From: Balneolaceae bacterium
GTDB lineage: Bacteria > Bacteroidota > Rhodothermia > Balneolales > Balneolaceae
DNA length: 64,000 bases
Reading direction: 5' to 3'
Assembly (NCBI GenBank): GCA_007693745.1
Contig: REDA01000039.1
Span: forward strand, 186,001 to 250,000
This document shows positions 1 to 7,579 of this stretch, piece after piece; within the stretch, counting starts at the first letter, position 1; each line of letters opens with the position of its first letter. The notes under the pieces were generated by a model. That model saw only the letters and a program-made list of their open reading frames with translations, had not been told where the DNA came from and made no database searches. The position numbers and the translations under genes are program-made.

Positions 1-1082
1 AGGGGCTGGTATCCTGGATATTCAGTGCAGAGAAGGTTCGGGATGTGGCATTCAGCGCCACACTGGCTTCGAGATGGGAGAGCGCCAGAACTCCGGTGGG
101 TGATCTGACCGGTGACGGGAAAATCGATTATACCCGAATCCACACGTTTTACAGAGAGTCAGCTCCCCTCTGGACATCGCAGACCGCATATGCCCAGCAC
201 TCCATCACTTTTCTCTCCGATTACACGAGTGTTCCCTATCCATGGCCTCACATGACCTCTGTGGAAGGTGCCGGCATTATCGGGGGAGGAATGGAGTTTC
301 CAATGATTACCATCATAGGAGATTACAATACGGCAGGAGCTGAACGCCTTTATGGTGTAACGGCGCACGAACTGGCACATATGTGGATCCCCATGCTGGT
401 CAGCTCCAATGAACGAAGATATTCATGGATTGATGAGGGGTACACATCATTTCATACAAATGAAGCCAACATCGATTATTTTGGTGCGGATCGTTACAAC
501 AGTAACAGTGTATTCAGCCGGTATCTGCAAATTGCGGGAACCGATTTTGAAGGGGAGATGATGAGATGGTCTGACTTTCACTATCCAGGACCCGCGTTCG
601 GGATTGCTTCCTACCCTAAACCCGCTTCGGTACTTTATGCTCTGCGCGGAGTGATCGGGGAGGAGCTTTTTATGAAGGCACATCTTGAATTTATTCAGAG
701 ATGGCTCTATAAACATCCCTATCCCTGGGATATCTTCAACACAATCGAAGATGTTACCGGGCTGGATCTGTCATGGTTCTGGAGGGCCTGGTACTATGAG
801 ACCTGGACTCTGGATCAGGCGGTAGCTGATGTCACAATAAACGGCAACCGGACTGAAATCCTGATTAAAGACCTGGGCAATGTTCCGATGCCGGTTCATC
901 TTTTGATCTCCTTTTCGGACGGTTCTGAAAAAAAAGCAGTCCTGGATGTAGAGCCCTGGCTGAATGGTCATCGCAGGCAGAAGCTTCAGATAGATAGCGG
1001 AAGCGGGGTAACAAGGGTCGAAATTGACCCTGATTATCTCTTTCCTGATATTGACAGGGATAATAATGTCTGGCAGCGATAG
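1..1082 (+). CDS. M1 family metallopeptidase, 5'-truncated by the window edge
   Basis: Zinc-dependent aminopeptidase-like protein; only the C-terminal part is in the window. The frame is open from base 3, so the true start lies upstream; a GTG at 45 is in frame but the residues before it (WIFSAEKVRDVAFSA) continue the family's fold. Counting from that GTG, HELAH at 108-112 followed 18 residues later by E131 (in WIDEGYTSF) gives the HEXXH-X18-E zinc site, and GGGMEFP at 80-86 takes the place of the GAMEN substrate motif. The protein ends with a short beta-rich tail. Relatives are usually secreted or periplasmic, but the N-terminus that would show a signal is missing. A two-component system follows on the same strand after 180 bp. 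Family assignment is firm; substrate is unknown. Confidence 0.9.
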   Translation, partial: GLVSWIFSAEKVRDVAFSATLASRWESARTPVGDLTGDGKIDYTRIHTFYRESAPLWTSQTAYAQHSITFLSDYTSVPYPWPHMTSVEGAGIIGGGMEFPMITIIGDYNTAGAERLYGVTAHELAHMWIPMLVSSNERRYSWIDEGYTSFHTNEANIDYFGADRYNSNSVFSRYLQIAGTDFEGEMMRWSDFHYPGPAFGIASYPKPASVLYALRGVIGEELFMKAHLEFIQRWLYKHPYPWDIFNTIEDVTGLDLSWFWRAWYYETWTLDQAVADVTINGNRTEILIKDLGNVPMPVHLLISFSDGSEKKAVLDVEPWLNGHRRQKLQIDSGSGVTRVEIDPDYLFPDIDRDNNVWQR

Positions 1083-1162
1083 TCCGCCATAAAAGTTTGC
1101 ATCGACGTAAAATATTGCAAATGCTGATGAAGTTAGTACTGTATAATCTATATTCAGCATTA

Positions 1163-1200
1163 GGGGGGGATTGAAAAATCAGGAGTTTTTCAAAACCCCC
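1163..1200. repeat. Short hairpin sharing its ends with the 140-bp palindromic repeat
   Basis: A near-perfect inverted repeat: GGGGG..TTGAAAAA, loop TCAGGAG, TTTTTCAA..CCCCC. The left arm (TTGAAAAATCAGGAGTTTT) matches the left end of the repeat at 20788 (TTGAAAAACCAGGAGTTTT) and the right arm matches its right end, so it looks like the two ends of that element joined with the middle deleted. It lies between the M1 peptidase and the kinase gene, 20 bp downstream of a TATAAT-like hexamer at 1142. It could act as a transcription terminator or leader hairpin. Confidence 0.6.
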
Positions 1201-1261
1201 TGTTACAGTAGCCAAAAGACTCGTTATTTTATCTCAAACGTTCTCAATAATCCATGAACAG

Positions 1262-2959
1262 ATGTCTCTGCTGAAAACAATTAAACAGAGTGATACAATA
1301 CGGTGGTTTTTTTTCGGTATCGCAATTGCAGCCGTTTTATCACTCACAGTTCTAAATATCTACTCTCTGCATGCACTCAGAGAATCTACCATCGAATCCG
1401 CAAAGGAAAACAGAAAGCTGCAGCTTGAAGAATACACCAGCAGAATCAGTTACAATTTTTACCAGCCATTTCGGGATATCAGAAATTTTGATATGGCTGA
1501 TCTCAACCGGAGCTGGCAAACTGAGAAAAGGTTTCCGCTTCATTTCAAGCAGGTGCTTGAAGATGCAATCGGAGATTCTCTCTATTCAGAAATATACTTT
1601 ATTCCTCAGCAGGAAAACGGGTGTCAGAAACCTGAATACCCCATATATAAATTTTCCACTTTTACAGGCCAGTTCAATCCCGTGTATGAACATCCCAAAT
1701 CAGTCTGTGACGGAGTTGGGATTTCCTTGTCTGGCCTCAATACAATCTCACTCGATGAATACCGGTTTAACAACCGGCTCGATTTTGATGCTCACAGATC
1801 CATGACTTCTGCTCTGATTAACCTCGAGGATAAAGATGTAGTCGGTCATATGAATTTCCAGATAAACAGGGATTATTTGCTGAACCGGATTATGAAGCCG
1901 GCTCTTGACGCGAAATTCGGAAGCCCTGAAAGTTCGGGGATGATCGTCTGGATCCGTGACTGGATGCAGGATGAAATTTTGCTGAGCAACAGTTCAGAAG
2001 TTCCTTACAACCGGGAAATTGTGGATATACGTCAGCGTTTTCCCGGCCTCATGGATAATTGGGTTTTGCACGCCTCATTTGTTGAATCACCGGCAGTCGC
2101 CGCAACACATGCCTCCTTTATCAGGAGTCTCGTTGTGCTTGGTTCAGCTGTATTTGTTCTGATAGGTGCCCTGATCTTTATTTTTATCAATGCTCAAAAA
2201 GAACGGGAGTTTGCTGAACGCCAGGCTGGCTTTTTGGCAAACGTTACCCATGAGCTGAAGACTCCGCTTGCCGTAATGCAGGCTGCCGGTGAAAACATAT
2301 CAGATGGTCGCGTAACCGATGGGAAGAGATTGAAAAGCTATGGAATACATATTTACGAAGAAGCGATCAGACTTCGAAAAATGATTGATAAATTGCTGGA
2401 TGTAGCAAAAGTTGATTCCGGTCAGACCATGGTGAACCAGGCTCCACACCATCTGAATGAGCTGGTTCTGAATTATATAAAAGACCACAACGATTTCATC
2501 ACCAACAATGGATTTCAAATCCGGATTCAATCCGATGATGCAATACCTCTTGCGATGGTTGATTCAGATCAGATTGAGACCATTTTGAATAATCTGATTG
2601 AAAACAGTATTAAATATTGCAGAACAGATAAAGAGATTTATATCAGTATCTTTAAAAAAGGAAAAACTGTGGGCTTCAAAGTTGCCGATATGGGACTGGG
2701 TATTCCAAAGAAAGCGATCAGGAACATTTTCAATAAATTCTACAGAGTGGAAAACTCCATGACCGCAAAAACGAAGGGACACGGTCTCGGTCTTTCCATT
2801 GTGAAAAATCTTGTCGAACTGAACGGCGGCAAGATAGAAGTGGAAAGCGAAGTGGGGGTTGGGTCAGAGTTCACGATTACATTCAATGCTTTAATGCAAC
2901 AGTCTTATATTGAGAAGAACAGAGACGAAGAAATTACTCAAACAAAGGAATATGCTTAA
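1262..2959 (+). CDS. Membrane sensor histidine kinase
   Basis: Two-component sensor kinase, 565 residues. Transmembrane helices lie near residues 14-36 and 287-309, enclosing a periplasmic sensor region of about 250 residues that I do not recognise. No HAMP domain is evident. The cytoplasmic part has the HisKA box with phospho-acceptor H330 (NVTHELKTPL), the N box (NNLIENSIKY, 443-452), G1 box DMGLG (476-480) and G2 box GHGLGL (507-512), so it should be an active kinase. The start ATG at 1262 is chosen because the first helix follows directly. Its last 8 bases overlap the start of the response regulator, so the pair is co-transcribed and translationally coupled. The signal is unknown. Confidence 0.95.
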   Translation: MSLLKTIKQSDTIRWFFFGIAIAAVLSLTVLNIYSLHALRESTIESAKENRKLQLEEYTSRISYNFYQPFRDIRNFDMADLNRSWQTEKRFPLHFKQVLEDAIGDSLYSEIYFIPQQENGCQKPEYPIYKFSTFTGQFNPVYEHPKSVCDGVGISLSGLNTISLDEYRFNNRLDFDAHRSMTSALINLEDKDVVGHMNFQINRDYLLNRIMKPALDAKFGSPESSGMIVWIRDWMQDEILLSNSSEVPYNREIVDIRQRFPGLMDNWVLHASFVESPAVAATHASFIRSLVVLGSAVFVLIGALIFIFINAQKEREFAERQAGFLANVTHELKTPLAVMQAAGENISDGRVTDGKRLKSYGIHIYEEAIRLRKMIDKLLDVAKVDSGQTMVNQAPHHLNELVLNYIKDHNDFITNNGFQIRIQSDDAIPLAMVDSDQIETILNNLIENSIKYCRTDKEIYISIFKKGKTVGFKVADMGLGIPKKAIRNIFNKFYRVENSMTAKTKGHGLGLSIVKNLVELNGGKIEVESEVGVGSEFTITFNALMQQSYIEKNRDEEITQTKEYA

Positions 2960-3656
2960 CAAGGAAAAAAAAATATTGATAGTTGAAGACGAACCGAGCC
3001 TTGTTTTTACTCTTCGGGATACCCTTGAAGCAGAGCACTATTCTGTATCCGTCGTATCTGATGGTTCTGAAGTTATGGCACAGATAGAACGGGAGGAGCC
3101 GGATCTCATGATTTTGGATCTGATGCTTCCCAATAAAAGCGGATATGACATTTGCAGTGAGATCAGGGAACAGAAATATACATTCCCTATCATTATGCTC
3201 ACCGCACGGGATCAGGAAATTGACAAAGTAACAGGACTCAACATCGGAGCAGACGACTACATCACGAAACCCTTCGGAGTGAAAGAGCTTCTGGCCCGTA
3301 TTAAAGCCCGTCTCAGGCGAGCCAACGCCTACTCTAAAACAGGCCCGGCAGAGATTCTGAAACTTGGCAGTGTAAAAATTGTTCTGAATGAATCAAGGGT
3401 GTACAAACCGGAGAATGTAACTGTGGAACTTTCGACAAGGGAAGTTGAAATTATCGAATATCTTCTCTCCCATGCGAACTCTCCAATCTCCAGAGATGAT
3501 CTTTTGGAGAAGGTATGGAGATATGAATACAGCACCAACACACGTACAGTAGATGTACACATTTCAAAACTCAGAGCCAAAGTAGAGATGAATCCGGACG
3601 ACCCTAAATATCTGGTCACTCTTCACGGAGTGGGATACATGCTTAAGCTCAATTAA
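2952..3656 (+). CDS. OmpR/PhoB-type response regulator
   Basis: DNA-binding response regulator, 234 residues, partner of the preceding kinase. The receiver domain holds the acidic pocket (VEDEP near residue 12), phospho-acceptor D56 in ILDLMLP, the conserved threonine in IMLTARD and the lysine in TKPFG. The C-terminal winged helix contains the family motif STNTRTVDVHISKLRAK. The frame stays open upstream to 2910, but ATG 2952 is preferred: it has AAAGGAA just upstream and starts directly before the first receiver strand (KKILIVEDEP). It overlaps the kinase stop by 8 bases. Target genes cannot be read from the sequence. Confidence 0.95.
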   Translation: MLNKEKKILIVEDEPSLVFTLRDTLEAEHYSVSVVSDGSEVMAQIEREEPDLMILDLMLPNKSGYDICSEIREQKYTFPIIMLTARDQEIDKVTGLNIGADDYITKPFGVKELLARIKARLRRANAYSKTGPAEILKLGSVKIVLNESRVYKPENVTVELSTREVEIIEYLLSHANSPISRDDLLEKVWRYEYSTNTRTVDVHISKLRAKVEMNPDDPKYLVTLHGVGYMLKLN

Positions 3657-3664
3657 AACTTTTT

Positions 3665-4207
3665 TCAGTTCTGATTAAGCTTTCTGACAAACCCAGGAAA
3701 TCCCCGGAGCTGTCCCAAAAGAAGCTTTTGAAGTGACTCATTTTTTAAACCTGAATTCATATCAAAGTTGTCGTTAACTCTCTGGATGAACATCCTTTCC
3801 GGATAGATATATGCCTTTCTGTACTTCAGAAGCTGCTCAAATTGTTCCACGGATCTGAGAGCTCCAAAATTTCCTGCAGCTTCCCCAATCAAACTGACAG
3901 GCTTGTGGCTGAACGACTGAGGGAATGGGAGGTAATCATAAAATAGTTTCAGAATTCCGGGAAAACCGCCATTATACTCCGGAATCACAAACAGATATCC
4001 GTCAGCTTCCAAAAAAGCCTGATTAAAGGAATTTACAGAATCAATCTCCTGACCATACTTTCCACCCTTCACGTCTTCAAGCGGATAATCTTCAAGAGAG
4101 AATACAGAAACAGCTGCATCCTCTTTTAACACTTCTGAGGCATATCTGCTTACTTTTTTTGCGTTTGAACCTGGTCTGTCAGTAGCTGATAAAATATGAA
4201 TTCTCAT
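3665..4207 (-). CDS. NADPH-dependent FMN reductase family protein
   Basis: Flavodoxin-fold oxidoreductase of the NADPH-dependent FMN reductase family (SsuE/ArsH/chromate reductase-like), 180 residues and cytosolic. The N-terminal strand and phosphate-binding loop (ILSATDRPGSNAKK, 5-18) and the flavin loop PEYNGGFPGILK (76-87) are the family signatures; GEAAGNFG near 110 is the second flavin contact. It is convergent with the response regulator, whose stop is only 8 bp away, and no terminator separates them. Its own upstream region is the AT-rich gene-poor patch at 4208-4587. The family reduces flavins, quinones or metal ions; the substrate here cannot be set from sequence. Confidence 0.85.
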   Translation of the reverse strand: MRIHILSATDRPGSNAKKVSRYASEVLKEDAAVSVFSLEDYPLEDVKGGKYGQEIDSVNSFNQAFLEADGYLFVIPEYNGGFPGILKLFYDYLPFPQSFSHKPVSLIGEAAGNFGALRSVEQFEQLLKYRKAYIYPERMFIQRVNDNFDMNSGLKNESLQKLLLGQLRGFPGFVRKLNQN

Positions 4208-4383
4208 GAGTAATAATCGGAATTTGATAATATTATGATGAATCGAAGTGAAAGGAAATAGTCTCAGAATTCTCTAACCCGGCCTTTCCCTGCATACTTA
4301 CGGGTTTTCTCACGCCATATATAACAGAAACAAAAGAAACTTCATTCAATAGATAACAAGCTATTTAAATATTTTTTTTAAAT

Positions 4384-4395
4384 AAAAGCGCTTTT
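4384..4395. promoter_or_regulatory. CG-centred palindrome AAAAGCGCTTTT, possible LacI-family operator
   Basis: A perfect 12-bp palindrome in an AT-rich intergenic region, 53 bp upstream of the predicted small-RNA promoter. The same core (AGCGCT) recurs at 15404-15409 and 15473-15480, and a related site, TTGGAAACGCTTTCAA, lies at 15287-15302. CG-centred palindromes of this kind are typical of LacI/GalR-family operators. No regulator gene of that family is in the window, so the assignment is inference only. Confidence 0.3.
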
Positions 4396-4448
4396 CCAAT
4401 CATTACAACTTATTAATCAATGTATTTTATGATTTTTACTTAAATTAA

Positions 4449-4480
4449 TTTGAAAATTATTAAAAAAGCTTCTATCATTG
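4449..4480 (+). promoter_or_regulatory. Predicted promoter, Bacteroidota-type (TTTG-N20-TATCATTG)
   Basis: TTTG at 4449-4452 and TATCATTG at 4473-4480 are 20 bp apart and match the Bacteroidota consensus TTTG / TAnnTTTG with one mismatch. There is no ORF downstream on this strand before the terminator at 4553, so it would drive a short non-coding transcript starting near 4487. Confidence 0.4.
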
Positions 4481-4486
4481 TCTAAG

Positions 4487-4590
4487 AAATTAATGCAGGT
4501 TATACACCAAGAACTCATGTTATGGTAGACATCGAGCAATAGCTCCAATTATGAATGCCCGGAACTGAACCTTCCGGGCATTCTTTTTTA
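4487..4590 (+). ncRNA. Candidate small RNA of about 100 nt between the FMN reductase and rarA genes
   Basis: A short + strand unit with a predicted promoter just upstream, no credible ORF, and an intrinsic terminator at its end. The stretch can fold: GTCTA (4480-4484) can pair with TAGAC (4526-4530), GAGC-AATA-GCTC forms a small hairpin near 4533-4544, and the 12-bp terminator stem follows. It runs head-on into rarA, whose stop codon overlaps the terminator's T-tract. I do not recognise an RNA family (not tmRNA, RNase P or SRP RNA). The boundaries are inferred; the terminator is the strongest part. Confidence 0.35.
4553..4590 (+). terminator. Strong intrinsic terminator, + strand
   Basis: A perfect 12-bp stem, GAATGCCCGGAA / TTCCGGGCATTC, with loop CTGAACC, followed by six T on the + strand (4584-4589). 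The other strand has no U-tract after the hairpin (ATAATTG follows), so the orientation is +. No + strand ORF lies upstream within 890 bp, which is what points to a small RNA. The hairpin could also mark the 3' end of rarA mRNA. Confidence 0.75.
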
Positions 4591-5943
4591 GTTATTTTTT
4601 TTCTTTTTAATCTCTGCAATTCGCTTTTTAAGTATTGCCTCTCTTCCTTCCGAACCGGCTTCATACCACTGCATATTGTGCAATTTTTCGGGCAGATAGC
4701 GCTGATCTACCCAGTTACCGGGAAAATCATGCGGGTACTGATAACCTTCTGAGGCATTATCGCGACCCAGATATTCTGATTCAATCTTACTGGCGGTTTT
4801 GTCTCTGAGATATGCGGGTACATCATCCACTCCGTTCTTTATTATATGTTCCTGCACTTTAAAAAGTGCCTTCGTGCTGTTACTTTTGGCGCAGAGAGCA
4901 AGAAAGATTGAGCAATGAGCCAAAAAATAGAATCCTTCCGGCATCCCGGTTTTGAGAAAAGCTTCATGAGCAGAATTGACCACGGTTATCGCATACGGAT
5001 CAGCCATACCCACATCCTCGGAAGCAAAGATCAGCATACGTCTGAAAATAAAGGCCGGATCTTCTCCCCCTTCGAGCATGGCCATCATCCAGTAGAGTGA
5101 AGCATCCACATCCGAGCCCCGCATTGACTTTATGAATGCCGATGCATAGTGATAATGTTCATCTCCCGTTCCGTCATATCTCACATTCCGCTTCTGAATC
5201 GACTGTTTTGCTACCTCGATACTTATATGAATTTCACCATTCTGATTTCTGGGAGTTGTAAGCGCCGCTACCTCCAGTGCATTCAATGCATTGCGTACAT
5301 CACCTCCGGCATACTCAGCAAGGTGCTCTTTCGCCTCAGTGGCCAGTTTGATATTGAGATATCCCAGCCCTTTTTCACTGTCAGTTAACGCATCATCCAG
5401 CACTTCAGACAGATCCTCACGGGAAAGAGAGTGAAGTTCAAATATCTGACATCGTGACAATAACGGACTCACCAGTGAATAAAAAGGGTTCTCTGTTGTG
5501 GCACCGATCAATGTCAGTATTCCGGATTCGAGATGAGGCAGCAGTGCATCCTGCTGTGATCTGTTCCAACGGTGTATTTCATCAATGAAGAGAATGGTTC
5601 CGGTTCCCGATGCTTTCTTGCGGTACTCCGCCCTGGCGACTACCGCCCGCAGCTCCTTTAACCCGTCAAGCACGGCATTAATCACCTCAAATACAGCCTC
5701 CGTCTCCTGTGAGATCACATGAGCCAGGGTTGTTTTACCGGAGCTGGGAGGACCATGCAGGATCATTGAGCCAATTACACCGCTTATAATCATCCGCTGA
5801 AGAAGTTTTCCTTCGCCAACCAGATGCGACTGACCTTTGAACTCATTCAGAGATTGAGGTCTCATCCTCGTAGCCAGTGGCTGTCGAAAATCACCACTCC
5901 TCACTTTTCCAGACTCCTTATCTTTGTTCTCAAACAGATCCAT
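4588..5943 (-). CDS. rarA: Replication-associated recombination protein A (RarA/MgsA), AAA+ ATPase
   Basis: Clamp-loader-like AAA+ ATPase of the RarA/MgsA/WRNIP1 family, acting at stalled replication forks. Of 451 residues, 1-30 form the N-terminal tail with the family motif PLATRMRPQSLNEFKGQ; Walker A is GPPSSGKTT (64-72), Walker B ILFIDEIH (117-124), sensor 1 GATTENP (147-153) and the arginine-finger region LLSRCQ (161-166). The C-terminal tetramerisation half is complete (SEDVGMADP, YPHDFPG.W). The usual GPPGTGKTT loop is GPPSSGKTT here. It is third in a minus-strand operon after the acidic unknown and the carboxylase (65-bp gap). Its last codons form the lysine-rich tail KKKKNN. Confidence 0.95.
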   Translation of the reverse strand: MDLFENKDKESGKVRSGDFRQPLATRMRPQSLNEFKGQSHLVGEGKLLQRMIISGVIGSMILHGPPSSGKTTLAHVISQETEAVFEVINAVLDGLKELRAVVARAEYRKKASGTGTILFIDEIHRWNRSQQDALLPHLESGILTLIGATTENPFYSLVSPLLSRCQIFELHSLSREDLSEVLDDALTDSEKGLGYLNIKLATEAKEHLAEYAGGDVRNALNALEVAALTTPRNQNGEIHISIEVAKQSIQKRNVRYDGTGDEHYHYASAFIKSMRGSDVDASLYWMMAMLEGGEDPAFIFRRMLIFASEDVGMADPYAITVVNSAHEAFLKTGMPEGFYFLAHCSIFLALCAKSNSTKALFKVQEHIIKNGVDDVPAYLRDKTASKIESEYLGRDNASEGYQYPHDFPGNWVDQRYLPEKLHNMQWYEAGSEGREAILKKRIAEIKKKKNN

Positions 5944-6008
5944 TCTTACCTACTTTTTCAAGAGAGTTCGTTTCGGCAGAAAGCGGCCTCAAAAATCACA
6001 ACTGCCTG

Positions 6009-7562
6009 CTATAGCGGAAGATTATCATGTTTTTTCCTCGGTATCTGTTCAGCTTTATGCTCTGTCATCTCCATGGCGTGAATGAGCCTGCTCCTGGTTT
6101 CTGAGGGAAGTATCACATCGTCAATGAACCCTCTGGCTGCCGCCCTGTAGGGATGGGCAAATTCCCTGTTGAATTTCTCCTCCAGTTCCAGCTGTTTACC
6201 ATCCGGATCCTGAGCCGCCATAATCTCTTTACGGAATATAATTTCCACGGCACCCTTGGTACCCATAACTGCAATTTCCGCAGTAGGCCATGCGATGTTG
6301 TAATCTGCGCGAATATGCTTGGAATTCATAACATCATAGGCACCACCATACGCCTTTCGGATGATAACCGTCATTTTTGGAACCGTAGCTTCGCAAAATG
6401 CATACAACAGTTTTGCCCCGTGCTTGATGATCCCTCCCCACTCCTGGTCGGTGCCCGGCAAAAATCCGGGAACATCTTCAAAAACGATGAGCGGGATGTT
6501 GAACGCATCACAAAAACGCACAAATCTGGCTCCTTTAAGCGATGCATCGATATCCAGAACCCCCGCCAGAGACAACGGCTGATTAGCAACCACACCAACC
6601 ACTTTCCCATCCAGCCGGGCAAATCCCACAACAATATTACCGGCATACAGCTCATGAACTTCATAAAATGAAGTATCATCCACCACACCTTCGATCACAT
6701 CCCTGATGTCGTATGGTTTATTTGCATTCCCAGGTACTATTGTATCCAGCTTTCCTGCTTTTTCACGATCAGGCTCACGGGAAGCCTCCAAAGGAGGCTT
6801 TTCTTCACAGTTTTGAGGGAGATAGGCCATCAGTGAGCGTATCCGACTCAGGCACACCACATCATTTTCCACTGTAAAATGTGCAACTCCTGATCTGGTG
6901 GCATGTGTATGGGCACCACCCAGTTCCTCGGATGTAACTTCCTCATGAGTCACTGTCTTTACAACATTGGGACCGGTGACAAACATGTAGCTAGTGTTGT
7001 TTACCATGTATATAAAATCTGTCAATGCCGGACTATAAACAGCACCACCGGCACAAGGGCCCATCACGGCGGAAATCTGGGGAATGACACCCGAAGCCAT
7101 TGAGTTTCTCCAGAAAACCTCAGCATAGCCGCCCAGCGAACTTACACCCTCCTGTATCCGCGCACCTCCTGAGTCATTCAGCCCGATGACGGGAACGCCG
7201 TTTTTGAGAGCCAGATCCATAATCTTACAGATCTTTTCAGCATGAGTTTCCGAAAGAGAACCTCCGAAAACAGTAAAATCCTGGCTGTAGAGATATACCG
7301 GTCTGCCATGAATCCTCGCAGAACCTGTAATGACACCATCACCCGGTATCTGCTGTTTTTCCAGTCCGAAATCATAACTCCGGTGCGTTACAAACGCATC
7401 TATTTCAACAAAACTTTTTTTATCTGCCAGTAGCTCAATCCGCTCTCTGGCGGTCAGTTTCCCCTTTTCATGCTGTTTTGTTATTCTCTCAGGCCCGCCA
7501 CCCATTCTTGATTCTTCTCTTCTCCTGAGCAGTTCTTTCTGCTTCTCGTTCATATCGGTCAT
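6009..7562 (-). CDS. pccB: Acyl-CoA carboxylase, carboxyltransferase (beta) subunit, propionyl-CoA carboxylase-like
   Basis: Biotin-dependent carboxyltransferase subunit, 517 residues, that moves CO2 from carboxybiotin to an acyl-CoA, most often propionyl-CoA (giving methylmalonyl-CoA). Both crotonase-fold halves are present. The N-half has the oxyanion loop [11 protein letters not shown] (139-149) and [16 protein letters not shown]; the C-half has [23 protein letters not shown] and [11 protein letters not shown]. Start ATG 7562 is used; a second in-frame ATG lies three codons in. The biotin carboxylase/carrier alpha subunit is not in the window. It lies 17 bp downstream of the acidic unknown and 65 bp upstream of rarA on the same strand. 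The acyl-CoA preference is inferred from similarity. Confidence 0.93.
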   Translation of the reverse strand: MTDMNEKQKELLRRREESRMGGGPERITKQHEKGKLTARERIELLADKKSFVEIDAFVTHRSYDFGLEKQQIPGDGVITGSARIHGRPVYLYSQDFTVFGGSLSETHAEKICKIMDLALKNGVPVIGLNDSGGARIQEGVSSLGGYAEVFWRNSMASGVIPQISAVMGPCAGGAVYSPALTDFIYMVNNTSYMFVTGPNVVKTVTHEEVTSEELGGAHTHATRSGVAHFTVENDVVCLSRIRSLMAYLPQNCEEKPPLEASREPDREKAGKLDTIVPGNANKPYDIRDVIEGVVDDTSFYEVHELYAGNIVVGFARLDGKVVGVVANQPLSLAGVLDIDASLKGARFVRFCDAFNIPLIVFEDVPGFLPGTDQEWGGIIKHGAKLLYAFCEATVPKMTVIIRKAYGGAYDVMNSKHIRADYNIAWPTAEIAVMGTKGAVEIIFRKEIMAAQDPDGKQLELEEKFNREFAHPYRAAARGFIDDVILPSETRSRLIHAMEMTEHKAEQIPRKKHDNLPL

Positions 7563-7579
7563 GGATTAATGATCATTAT

